From positions 3,892,501 through 3,956,500 of the forward strand of contig NZ_CP016808.1 of the NCBI RefSeq assembly GCF_002741035.1: 64,000 nucleotides of DNA, in the 5' to 3' direction. Below are positions 8,331 through 16,793 of this stretch, piece by piece. The position numbers and the translations under genes were made by a program. Within the stretch, counting starts at the first letter, position 1. Each line of letters starts with the position of its first letter. The notes beneath the pieces were generated by a model, which saw only the letters and a list, made by a program, of their open reading frames with translations, was not told the DNA's origin and did not search any database. The DNA comes from Paenibacillus sp. BIHB 4019. GTDB lineage: Bacteria; Bacillota; Bacilli; Paenibacillales; Paenibacillaceae.

Positions 8331-9519
8331 AACGTATGAATGGGAAGTGGCCAACCTTCCGCTTGAATTGCAATTTATGCTCGATTGCCTGAAGCCGGAT
8401 GCCGATCCGGCAATTATTGGCCGCCGCTGGGCAGGCAGCAGGCTGAACGGGGAGAAGATTATCGACTTGGCGCGGCATCACCGCTTATATCCAAGCCTCT
8501 ATATAAAACTGAAGCAGCTTGCGAAGCCGGAGCTGCCGAAGTCGGTGCTGCTGACGCTCCAGCAGGATTATTACGCCAATACGCTGATGATGCTGAGGCT
8601 CAGCGCCGAGATGAAGCGAGTGGTAGCGGCTTTGGCAGATCGCGGCATCCGCTCCTTGCAATTGAAAGGGCCCGTTATTGCTCATGAGCTGTACGGCGAT
8701 ATTTCCCAGCGCACAAGCAAGGACCTGGATATTTTGGTTCCAATAGAGGATGTTGACCGGGCCGAGGCGGTGCTCGAAGAGCTTGGTTATTATGATCGTG
8801 ACCCGGCTCCGCGTTTGTTTAATGATTTGAAGTGGAAAACGCATCATAGCTGCTTCGAGCATACGGTTAATCAGACGCAAATTGAGCTGCACTGGCGACT
8901 CAGCCCTGATGCGGTGAAGGAAGTGTCCTTCGAGCAGCTATGGGCACAGCGCAGAATCTATGAGCAGACAGGTAGCCCGATTCCCTATTTGGGGCCGGAG
9001 CATCTGTTTCATTATCTCGTCAGCCATGGCGCCAGACATGGCTGGTTCCGGCTGCGCTGGCTGCATGATATTGCCCAGCTTGCTTCTGCCTGCGAGGATG
9101 GCGGCGATTCGCTGATGGAGGATACCCGTAAAAACGGAGGGGCGGCGGCTGTAGGGCAGGCGCTTATTTTGGCGCGGGAGCTGTTTGGGGTGAAGCCTCC
9201 CCAAGAGCTGCTGCCGTTGGCCGACAGCCCGCTTGCGCATAGGCTCGTCCGCTGCATTTTTCCATTTATTCAGGAGACCGTTACGATCAGCCCGATTCCA
9301 GAGGAGAAAAAGATGGCGCTGCTTTATAAGCGTTATACGTATATGCTGCTGACAAGCCGGGAGAAGCTGACCCACTTCATTGGCAAGCTATATCCGAGTG
9401 CCTGGGATGCACAGACGTTGCCTTTGCCTAAGGGACTGCATTTTCTTTATTTTCCGCTGCGGCCGTTTCTGTATTTTTATCGAAGGCTCAAGCAGCCTCG
9501 CAAAAGGGTGAGTATATGA
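8323..9519 (+). CDS. nucleotidyltransferase-family protein of the lasso operon (protein N)
   Basis: A 398-residue protein of the NTP_transf_5-like family. The core motif is the short stretch from QLKGPVIAHELYG to SKDLDILVPIEDVDRAEAVLEELGY, where the DLDILV aspartates match the metal-binding pair of nucleotidyltransferase folds. Homologues occur with the tail kinase in Bacillus and Paenibacillus lasso clusters. From what I recall of the pseudomycoidin work, such a protein adds a sugar to the phosphorylated tail. By analogy this gene would act after protein K. It overlaps the genes on both sides (8 bp and 4 bp), so it belongs to the operon. Confidence 0.8.
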   Translation: MDKTYEWEVANLPLELQFMLDCLKPDADPAIIGRRWAGSRLNGEKIIDLARHHRLYPSLYIKLKQLAKPELPKSVLLTLQQDYYANTLMMLRLSAEMKRVVAALADRGIRSLQLKGPVIAHELYGDISQRTSKDLDILVPIEDVDRAEAVLEELGYYDRDPAPRLFNDLKWKTHHSCFEHTVNQTQIELHWRLSPDAVKEVSFEQLWAQRRIYEQTGSPIPYLGPEHLFHYLVSHGARHGWFRLRWLHDIAQLASACEDGGDSLMEDTRKNGGAAAVGQALILARELFGVKPPQELLPLADSPLAHRLVRCIFPFIQETVTISPIPEEKKMALLYKRYTYMLLTSREKLTHFIGKLYPSAWDAQTLPLPKGLHFLYFPLRPFLYFYRRLKQPRKRVSI

Positions 9520-11342
9520 AACCGATTATGCTCTACATGAAAAAGCTGCATCAGTTTGCAGGGAAAAAGCTGTACCTGAACATGCTGGGCATTATGATCG
9601 TCAGCTCGCTTGAGGGCGTAGGGCTGCTCATCTTAATACCGCTGCTGGGCATCATCGGTTTAATTAATGTTCAAAGCGTAAACCTGCCAGTCGTACCGCA
9701 AGTCAGCCACTGGCTTGGCGAGCTGCCGCAGGAGCTGCTGCTGGTAGCTGTTCTGGCTCTCTTCATGGGCATAAACGTCGGGCAGGGCCTGCTGCAAAGA
9801 CAGCTGACGAATCAGGGCTTTGCCCTGCTTCAAAGCTTTGTAACGAAATTGCGGATGGATATTTATCAGGCGCTGCTGCAATCGAACTGGGCTTTTTTTC
9901 TCGGCAAACGCAAGTCGGACTTCAATCATATTTTGTCTTCCGAGCTTTCCCGGGTTAATCAGGGGATGCAGCTCTCGCTGCGTTTGGTTACGACGGGTAT
10001 TTTTACAATTGTGCAAATCGCTCTGGCGTTTTATTTGTCGTACCAGCTAACGCTGCTTATTTTAATTTGCGGAGGCCTGCTCAGCTTGTTCTCACGTAAA
10101 TATACACGAGGGGCAAGGTCGCTTGGCACCCGATTGACTGAGCTGTCGCAGAGCTATGTGGCGGGCATAACGGACCATTTCAATGGCATTAAGGAGATCA
10201 AAAGCAATCGGCTGGAGGAAAGCCATTTGTCCTGGTTCAGCAAGCTGACGCAGCAAATGGAGCACAATAATGTGCAGTTTGTGAAGCTGCAATCCAATAG
10301 CCAGCTCATCTTTAAAAGTATTTCAGCATTGATGATTGCGGGCTGCGTATTTTTATCGGTGCAGGTTCTGCAGGTTGGGGTAGCCCAGCTCACATTAATT
10401 GTGCTGATTTTTACAAGGCTGTGGCCAAAGCTGACGCTCATTCAAGCCTCTATGGAGCAAATCGTGCTGACGCTCCCGGCGTTCAAGAGCTTGAATGACT
10501 TGATGGAGGAATGTGGCGTTGCTGAGGAGCTGCAGCTGAATGAGCCTGTTGCGCGGACAGAACGTACAGAGCGGACAGAGCCTGATGCGCTGAAGCTTGC
10601 GCATGAGCTGGTCTGCCAAGATGTGTATTATCGCTACCGGGAGCAGGATAAGACGTATGCGCTGAAGCATATTAATTTGCGTATTCCAGCGAACAGCATG
10701 ACGGCTATCGTCGGCAAGTCTGGGGCGGGAAAAAGCACGCTAATCGATACGTTGATCGGGCTGATCGTACCCCAGCATGGAGCGGTGCTGCTTGACGGTG
10801 CCCCGCTGGACGACAGCAATCGCTTTGCTTACCGCAGTGCGGTCAGCTATGTCTCGCAGGACCCGTTTCTTTTTAATGCCAGCATTCGTGAAAATTTAAA
10901 GCTCGTATTGCCGGAGGCAACGGAGGAGCAATTGTGGGAGGCGCTCGCTTTTTCGGCGTCTGATGCCTTCGTTCGCGCGCTGCCGCGGGGATTGGACACG
11001 ATCGTGGGTGATCGCGGAGTACGGCTGTCTGGCGGGGAACGGCAGCGCATCGTATTGGCGCGGGCGATGCTCAGGAACCCATCGATCCTCGTACTGGATG
11101 AGGCGACCAGCTCGCTCGACAGCGAAAATGAGCTGAAAATTCAGCAGGCGCTTGAGCAGCTGAAGGGCAAATTAACGATTATTGTCATTGCCCACCGTCT
11201 GTCGACGATTCGTGACGCCGACCAGGTTATCGTTTTGGAAGAGGGTAGAATCATCCAGCAAGGCGGCTATAATCAGCTGTATCGCGAGTCCAAGGGGACG
11301 TTCAGCAAGCTGCTGGAGTATCAAGCGGGCGGGCCGGGTTGA
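9516..11342 (+). CDS. ABC exporter for the mature lasso peptide (protein D)
   Basis: A 608-residue half-transporter with the membrane domain fused to the ATPase, so it should work as a homodimer. The first ~310 residues hold about six hydrophobic helices. The ATPase has Walker A GKSGAGKST at about 400-408, Q-loop YVSQDPF, signature LSGGERQR and Walker B ILVLDEATS. A short linker before the ATPase has a small repeat, ARTERTERTE. No N-terminal C39 peptidase domain is present, as expected since B2 removes the leader. In lasso systems this exporter also gives self-immunity. It is the last gene of the operon. Confidence 0.92.
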   Translation: MKPIMLYMKKLHQFAGKKLYLNMLGIMIVSSLEGVGLLILIPLLGIIGLINVQSVNLPVVPQVSHWLGELPQELLLVAVLALFMGINVGQGLLQRQLTNQGFALLQSFVTKLRMDIYQALLQSNWAFFLGKRKSDFNHILSSELSRVNQGMQLSLRLVTTGIFTIVQIALAFYLSYQLTLLILICGGLLSLFSRKYTRGARSLGTRLTELSQSYVAGITDHFNGIKEIKSNRLEESHLSWFSKLTQQMEHNNVQFVKLQSNSQLIFKSISALMIAGCVFLSVQVLQVGVAQLTLIVLIFTRLWPKLTLIQASMEQIVLTLPAFKSLNDLMEECGVAEELQLNEPVARTERTERTEPDALKLAHELVCQDVYYRYREQDKTYALKHINLRIPANSMTAIVGKSGAGKSTLIDTLIGLIVPQHGAVLLDGAPLDDSNRFAYRSAVSYVSQDPFLFNASIRENLKLVLPEATEEQLWEALAFSASDAFVRALPRGLDTIVGDRGVRLSGGERQRIVLARAMLRNPSILVLDEATSSLDSENELKIQQALEQLKGKLTIIVIAHRLSTIRDADQVIVLEEGRIIQQGGYNQLYRESKGTFSKLLEYQAGGPG

Positions 11343-11386
11343 CCTTCATCAGAAGCTGACCGAGTAAATATATTACGCATAACGAC

Positions 11387-11467
11387 AAGCGCTATATAAG
11401 CTTCTTTAACTGTCTTTTTAGCCTGTTGGGCTGGCTGACAGTAGAAAAGAAAGCTTATATAGCGCTT
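11387..11467. terminator. large inverted repeat between convergent operons
   Basis: The left arm 11387-11414 (AAGCGCTATATAAGC at its outer end) pairs with 11437-11467. The outer 15 bp are perfect and the rest pairs after a few bulged A residues. A small AGCC...GGCT hairpin sits in the loop. It lies between the ends of the exporter gene and the minus-strand beta-helix gene and is probably a bidirectional terminator. There is no long T run on either side. Confidence 0.65.
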
Positions 11468-11483
11468 ATTTGTGCTTGTGGAA

Positions 11484-13979
11484 TTAAGGACATACGATCA
11501 GATTGACAAACTGCGGTGGACTGAGTGTTATGGCAGCGCCGGATGTGGAAGCGGTAAATACGCTGTCAAACGTAATTCGATTGGTTTTGTAATCGACGGC
11601 TAGCACATATTTGACGCTGTCTCCTACGAGTAAATATTGACCCCGGCCTATATTGGCGACGCTGGTAACGTTTGTCGCAATGGCGGAACCATTAGTTACC
11701 GTGCAGGTAAGCGGTTTAGTTGGCGCTTTGCCATACATGCCAGGCTGTACGCAAATTTTTTCATACACCTGTCCACTGACAATTGCCGTGCTTTGAATAC
11801 GGTCATGCTTATGCCAGATTCGGGCTGTGTAGGTGGCGGAAGGAACCGCAGCGGCAAATTGATTCGAAAGCAGCGGCCTGCTGTTGATACGATCCCCTTC
11901 CCATACCGCGCAGCGCCCATGAAAATAAAAATCATTTCCCGTCGTCCCGGTTGTTAGATGAGGCGTGCCGACATCGACAAAATCGTTGTTTCGTACAATA
12001 ATGGTACCGCCTGCAGCAAGGCCCATGTCCTCGCCCGTATATTTTTTTCCGCTTTTAAGCGGGATATAGTCGCTGGCGAGGTTGCCGGGACGAAGCTCGA
12101 TGCCTTTGGTGCATTGGTTAAAATGGTTGTCTTCAACCGTCGTATAAGGGGAGTTGCGCACGGACAGGCCAAGCGTACAATTATGCAGCCGATTGGAACG
12201 AATCAAGGTGCCGCTTACCCGGAATGTATCCAGCGTAATGGCTTCACCGGTGCAATTTTTAATGATATTTCCTTCAATGGAGGATTTCTCTACCTCGGTA
12301 TGCTCTTTTGGGCTGCCTGCCCACAAAATCCCCGTTTGAAAATAATCGATTCGGTTGCCGCGAATATCAGCATTCAGCAGGGATTCACTATTATCGACGA
12401 TAATCGCAGGGCCGGGCGCAAGATTTGGAAACTTTACTTTTTCCCGGATAATATCATTGTTGACGACACGGCAGTTCGGGATTTTGATATGAATGGCTCC
12501 GTCAATCGTATGATTGTTTCTTCCAGGATTCACAATGCGATTGTTGAAAATATCAATGCCAACCTGATCCGAAGGCAATGGCGAATGCGGCTCCGTTTTG
12601 AAAGGATTCACCCTCGTCACGATAGCTCCGACTGAAGATCCCGCTCCATCTGCATTGCCTCCCGGCTTTTGCGCCGCATATTCAATATAGTTGTTGGATA
12701 CGACGATGCTGTTTGTGCCTCGAATATAAATGGCCTGCTCCCATGATGCGTAGAGGCGATTCAGGTCAATTTGAATATTTCCTCTATACGTTTCCGCCGT
12801 CAGCGGATCGGCATAGCTCCCCCTATACACCTGTATGGAGCATTGCGCACCCAAAATAATATTGCGTGAAATGATACACGGATTCTCGTCATACGTTTGT
12901 GCAAGCGCATCAATGCCGAGATCGAGTCCCATGACCTCCATGTAATTGTCGGATATCATGAAATTGCTGGCTTTGCGGGGTTCAGGCGAAGCTCCTAAGT
13001 GCCCGAAAACAATGGCTCCCGTGTAAGCATACGTTCCAAAAGGCTGGTAAGTCCCGTCAAGCATGGATGCAATAGTTTTTCCAGTATCGGAATAAAAGGA
13101 ATTGTCTTTAATGACAAAATTGCTGCAGCCGCGATAAATAATGCCCTGGGAAAATTTTCTGAATACGCAGTCTTTGACATTCCAGTCATGGGAGTGATAA
13201 GCATCAATACAGGAGTTATTTTTGGAAGGGGAGAAGCCTGTTTTAATATCTTTAAGGAGTCTGGTACCGTGGTCGATGGCTTCAAATTCCATGCCTCTAA
13301 TGGACCAGGTTTTCGTGTTTTCTGGGGCGTATACAAGAGTAAAGCCCATGCCACTGGGATTGGCATTGTCCATTCTCCGAAGCTTAGCCTTATAGCCGAA
13401 CCAGTGGGAGTTTGATTTTTTGACAATGGAGGCGCTGATGGCGAACTCTCCAGCGAAAACGACGGTAGCCGTGCTGGTGCTTGCTATATCCTCCGCATTT
13501 TGAATGGCCAAATAGTCATTGGTTACGTTATCAGCTTTCGCGCCAAACCATTGGGGATAAATCGTGTCAATTTTTATATAGCCAGCAATCTTTCCGCCCA
13601 ATGTCAGATCGAAAATCCAATCGAAAGCGTCCGCATCGACAGGGCCATTTACCGTAAGCGTTATATTTTTTTTAGGACGAAAGCGGGCATTTTGATCGAA
13701 GACTAGCCTTTTAGTGGCGGGTATCGACACGTTGGAGTGGAGCGCATATATTCCTTTTGGGACTATGATGGTATCGGAATCCTCCGCAATAGCGCTGAGA
13801 AGAGCGGCTGAGCTATCCGTTGCTCCTGTAGGGTCAGCATCTTTCCAAAGGAGATTCGTGCCGCGCTTTGCAAATTCCGCATCAATCGATTCAAAGTTCA
13901 CATTCATCTCTGTACGCGCCACGCCATCTGTACCAATGCAATCCGATAAACTCAAATTAGGTGTTTTATTCGTAGTCAC
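11484..13979 (-). CDS. right-handed beta-helix (pectate-lyase-like) repeat protein
   Basis: An 831-residue protein. After a ~70-residue N-terminal region it has a pectate_lyase_3-type start (LLWKDADPTGATDSSAALLSAIAE, then IIVPKGIYAL) and then many turns of an Asn-rich parallel beta-helix (SRNIILGAQ, VSNNYIEYA, IFNNRIVNPG, VEDNHFNQC). Such folds occur in polysaccharide lyases and in phage tailspikes. The N-terminal block NVNFESIDAEF has a tailspike-like character. There is no signal peptide, so export route and substrate are unknown. The start is GTG 13979, preceded by AAAGGAGGCG. It stands alone, convergent to the lasso operon and divergent from the pilus operon. GC content looks like the rest of the chromosome. 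Confidence 0.75.
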   Translation of the reverse strand: MTTNKTPNLSLSDCIGTDGVARTEMNVNFESIDAEFAKRGTNLLWKDADPTGATDSSAALLSAIAEDSDTIIVPKGIYALHSNVSIPATKRLVFDQNARFRPKKNITLTVNGPVDADAFDWIFDLTLGGKIAGYIKIDTIYPQWFGAKADNVTNDYLAIQNAEDIASTSTATVVFAGEFAISASIVKKSNSHWFGYKAKLRRMDNANPSGMGFTLVYAPENTKTWSIRGMEFEAIDHGTRLLKDIKTGFSPSKNNSCIDAYHSHDWNVKDCVFRKFSQGIIYRGCSNFVIKDNSFYSDTGKTIASMLDGTYQPFGTYAYTGAIVFGHLGASPEPRKASNFMISDNYMEVMGLDLGIDALAQTYDENPCIISRNIILGAQCSIQVYRGSYADPLTAETYRGNIQIDLNRLYASWEQAIYIRGTNSIVVSNNYIEYAAQKPGGNADGAGSSVGAIVTRVNPFKTEPHSPLPSDQVGIDIFNNRIVNPGRNNHTIDGAIHIKIPNCRVVNNDIIREKVKFPNLAPGPAIIVDNSESLLNADIRGNRIDYFQTGILWAGSPKEHTEVEKSSIEGNIIKNCTGEAITLDTFRVSGTLIRSNRLHNCTLGLSVRNSPYTTVEDNHFNQCTKGIELRPGNLASDYIPLKSGKKYTGEDMGLAAGGTIIVRNNDFVDVGTPHLTTGTTGNDFYFHGRCAVWEGDRINSRPLLSNQFAAAVPSATYTARIWHKHDRIQSTAIVSGQVYEKICVQPGMYGKAPTKPLTCTVTNGSAIATNVTSVANIGRGQYLLVGDSVKYVLAVDYKTNRITFDSVFTASTSGAAITLSPPQFVNLIVCP

Positions 13980-14161
13980 AGGTTTATTCGCCTCCTTTGT
14001 TTATAATAAGAATTTTGGGGCGTTAACGTCCTAGGTCATTGCCCGAATCTAATATTATTTTTGTATTACAAGGTGAGTTTTATAGGTTTGATTGTTTAAG
14101 TTATGCGCTTATGTCCTTGTTCTTTACTCTCGATGAAATGAAATATACGATCAAAGGATGG

Positions 14162-14226
14162 CCAGCACCTTGCTGGGGATTTCTAGAAAAAAAGCAGTTG
14201 ACAGTACATACTTAAACGTGATAAAT
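14162..14226 (+). promoter_or_regulatory. promoter of the Tad pilus operon with an upstream dyad
   Basis: TTGACA at 14198-14203 is followed after exactly 17 bp by ATAAAT at 14221-14226. A 6-3-6 palindrome, CCAGCACCTTGCTGG, lies at 14162-14176 just upstream and could bind a regulator. The rest of 14,035-14,160 shows no gene. Confidence 0.65.
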
Positions 14227-14256
14227 TTTTCTCAATCTTAAATCGGATAACTACGG

Positions 14257-14305
14257 AAGCACCGTAAAGGACCGCAGGTAAACTGCGCCTTTACGGTGCT
14301 TTTTT
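14257..14305 (+). terminator. leader terminator or small RNA 3' end before the pilus operon
   Basis: A perfect 14-bp stem (AAGCACCGTAAAGG at 14257-14270 with its complement ending at 14300) encloses a second perfect stem CGCAG-GTAAA-CTGCG, and is followed by six T. Transcription from the promoter at 14198-14226 would meet it after about 73 nt, before the first gene at 14360. It is therefore either an attenuator or the end of a short RNA. No known riboswitch pattern was recognised. Confidence 0.8.
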
Positions 14306-14359
14306 GCGTTGTCTGAACTCAGATTGCAGGTTGTAGCAGTGCCTCGGAAGGAGGAATGA

Positions 14360-15535
14360 ATGGTGCGTTATCAACTAGCTGTTGCAGTAAGTGAGCTGGA
14401 GTATGCAAGAAGGCTTGCAGAATATGTGAGGGATAGTCCCTTCGGCGAGCAGTGGCAGCTTACAGCTTTTACGAATCCAGCCTCTCTCATCCAGTTTCTC
14501 AAGGGAGGTTATGCCGTCGATTTGATTGCGGCCCAGCCTGCCATGCTGGCTGCGGCATCTCCGCACCTGCCCGCTGGAGTGCCAGTGGCGGCATTCGTAG
14601 CTGCCAAGGGGCAATATGCCCAGTATGATGCGGAGCTGCAGCAATTTCAGCCGCTCCCGGAATTATTGCAGAGCTTGGCGGCTTTGCATGGTGCAGTCCG
14701 GTCGAGCGCAAGTAGTGCAAGCAATGAGGGTGGAGCGTCAGTTATTGCAATCGGCTCGGCATCAGGGGGAGTTGGCAAGACTGCGCTTGCGCTCAAGCTG
14801 GCGAATACAGCTGCCAAGCATGGCTGCCGCGTCTTTTATTTGACGCTGGAGCGCTGGAGCGCCCTTGAGGTGTGGCTAGGAGCGGGGGACCAGCGCATGC
14901 TGCCCGAGGGAGAAGGCATGTCACAGCTGCTTTATCATCTGAAGGCTGAGCCAGATAAGGCAGGAGCGTGGCTTGCGCAGCATCGAAAGCGCCACCCGGC
15001 GCTGAAAGCCGATTTTATTTTGCCCTGCGACAACGAAGAGGATCGTTACAGCCTATTGCCGGCGGATGCAGCGGCGATGGTGGAGCTGCTGCGAGCTTCA
15101 ATGCAATATGATCTCATTTTAATCGATTTGCAGGATGGGATGGGGGAGATCGAGCTGCAAATTTGCAGGCAGAGCAGCTTGGTTTTGTGGCTGGTTACAG
15201 ATGATCCATCCGTTCAGCGGAAGACAGAGCTGGCGCTTGGCTACGCAGAACGCAGGTGGAAAGAAGATTTCCAGTCGCTTAGCCGCAGCATCCGACTTGT
15301 TGTTAACCGCCGTATTGCATCAGTGGCAGGTGATGAAGCAGAGGGGAGGCCTCCACATATGTTTACGATTAAGCTGCGAAATGGTAGCCGTTCGATTGCC
15401 GCAGCGCTGCCTGAAGCTGCTGAAGGGCGTTCATCGCCGGAGGCAGTTGCTGCATCGCCATTGTATAAAGCTGCCGTGGAGCGGTTGTTTCAGCAATTGG
15501 CAAGCGAGGGAGGTATTCGGATTGCTAACCGATGA
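14360..15535 (+). CDS. tadZ: Tad pilus ATPase TadZ/CpaE-like
   Basis: A MinD/ParA-like ATPase with a receiver-like N-terminal half (residues ~1-115) and a C-terminal P-loop domain with the deviant Walker A motif SGGVGKT at 135-141. In Tad systems this protein places the pilus assembly machine in the cell. The region LILIDLQDGMGEIELQI fits the Walker B part. It is the first gene of an eleven-kilobase operon. The stop TGA overlaps the start of tadA. Length is 391 residues, normal for CpaE. Confidence 0.85.
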   Translation: MVRYQLAVAVSELEYARRLAEYVRDSPFGEQWQLTAFTNPASLIQFLKGGYAVDLIAAQPAMLAAASPHLPAGVPVAAFVAAKGQYAQYDAELQQFQPLPELLQSLAALHGAVRSSASSASNEGGASVIAIGSASGGVGKTALALKLANTAAKHGCRVFYLTLERWSALEVWLGAGDQRMLPEGEGMSQLLYHLKAEPDKAGAWLAQHRKRHPALKADFILPCDNEEDRYSLLPADAAAMVELLRASMQYDLILIDLQDGMGEIELQICRQSSLVLWLVTDDPSVQRKTELALGYAERRWKEDFQSLSRSIRLVVNRRIASVAGDEAEGRPPHMFTIKLRNGSRSIAAALPEAAEGRSSPEAVAASPLYKAAVERLFQQLASEGGIRIANR

Positions 15536-16793
15536 GCTGGTGCTTGTATTAAGAAACCAGATTAGGTCGCAGCTTGATTTCAGCGGTGCTGTAACGGATG
15601 AAGAGCTGACGCGAAGCGTGGAACAGACGGTATTTAACTATTGCAGCAGCGGACATCCGCTTACAGCGGCGGAGAAAGTCCAGTTGGTGCAGAGACTGTT
15701 TCATTCCTTTCGGGGCTTGGACATATTGCAGCCGCTGATGGATGATCCGACAGTTACTGAAATTATGATTAACCATCACGGCGAAATTTTTATTGAACGA
15801 AGCGGAACGATGACGCAGCTGCCAGCTGCCTTTGAAAGCAAAGAGCGGTTGGAGGACTTGATTCAGGCTGTCGTTGCAGGTGTCAATCGTGTTGTAAACG
15901 AGTCTTCGCCCATCGTGGATGCCCGTCTCAAGGATGGCTCTCGCGTTCATGTTGTGCTGCCACCAGTAGCTTTGCGCGGGCCAGCGATGACGATTCGCAA
16001 ATTTCCTGAGCGCCCGATGACAATGGAGCTGCTTGTTGCGGCGGGAGCTTTAACCGCAGAAGCAGCAAGCTTCCTGCAGCAGCTGACCGCAGCGCAATAC
16101 AATATTTTTATTAGCGGAGGGACAGGGACGGGCAAGACGACCTTTCTGAATGCGTTGTCGCAGTTCATTCCTGCTGATGAGCGAGTTGTAACGATTGAAG
16201 ATTCAGCTGAGCTGCAAATTCGCAGCGTTGCCAATCTGGTGTCGCTGGAGACGCGCAATGCCAACACCGAGGGCAAAGGTGAAATTACGGTTCGCGATCT
16301 CATTCGCGCATCGCTGCGGATGCGTCCGAATCGAATCATCGTTGGCGAGGTGCGCGGAGCGGAAACGCTGGATATGCTGCAAGCGATGAATACCGGGCAC
16401 TCGGGTATGTCAACAGGTCACAGCAACGGTGCGCGCGACATGATGGCAAGGCTCGAGACGATGGCTCTAGGGGCAGCTGATTTGCCCGTTCAAGTCATTC
16501 GGAAGCAAATCGTTTCAGCTCTGGATATTGTCATTCATCTATCGCGGTTTCGCGACCGTTCGCGGCGTGTAACGGAAATAGGCGAAATTGCCGGCATAGA
16601 TGGCGGGGAAATCGAGATTCGCCCCTTGTTCCGTTTTGAGGAGGAGGGCGAGAAGGATGGCAAGGTGCTAGGAGCTTTAAAGCGTACCGTTCATTCACTC
16701 CTTCACCGGGACAAGCTGCAAATGGCAGGTTTATCACTGGAGGGGGACCGTTATGGAGATACCGGGGAATGCCAGAAATGCGAGGAAAGCTGA
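15522..16793 (+). CDS. tadA: Tad pilus motor ATPase TadA/CpaF
   Basis: Secretion-type hexameric ATPase that powers Flp pilus assembly. Walker A GGTGTGKT is at residues 199-206. It is followed by the Asp box VVTIEDSAELQI, Walker B-like RIIVGEVRGAETLDMLQAMNTGHSG and the His box. The frame is open much further upstream (to 15135), but that part overlaps tadZ and is not family-like. TTG 15522 has GGGAGG 8 bp before it and gives a normal 423-residue CpaF. It overlaps tadZ by 14 bp and tadB by 41 bp. Confidence 0.9.
   Translation: MLTDELVLVLRNQIRSQLDFSGAVTDEELTRSVEQTVFNYCSSGHPLTAAEKVQLVQRLFHSFRGLDILQPLMDDPTVTEIMINHHGEIFIERSGTMTQLPAAFESKERLEDLIQAVVAGVNRVVNESSPIVDARLKDGSRVHVVLPPVALRGPAMTIRKFPERPMTMELLVAAGALTAEAASFLQQLTAAQYNIFISGGTGTGKTTFLNALSQFIPADERVVTIEDSAELQIRSVANLVSLETRNANTEGKGEITVRDLIRASLRMRPNRIIVGEVRGAETLDMLQAMNTGHSGMSTGHSNGARDMMARLETMALGAADLPVQVIRKQIVSALDIVIHLSRFRDRSRRVTEIGEIAGIDGGEIEIRPLFRFEEEGEKDGKVLGALKRTVHSLLHRDKLQMAGLSLEGDRYGDTGECQKCEES

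Noticed and set aside
11957..12635. A 225-codon plus-strand frame inside the beta-helix gene
   Set aside because: It is opposite the long repeat-coding frame and has no start signal or family motif.
14230..14305. A known riboswitch in the tad leader
   Set aside because: I compared it in mind with cyclic-di-GMP, SAM, TPP and preQ1 cores and found none of their conserved loops; only the hairpin terminator is clear.
15135..15521. A 129-residue N-terminal extension of TadA
   Set aside because: It overlaps tadZ in another frame and does not look like a CpaF N-terminus. TTG 15522 has a good ribosome binding site.
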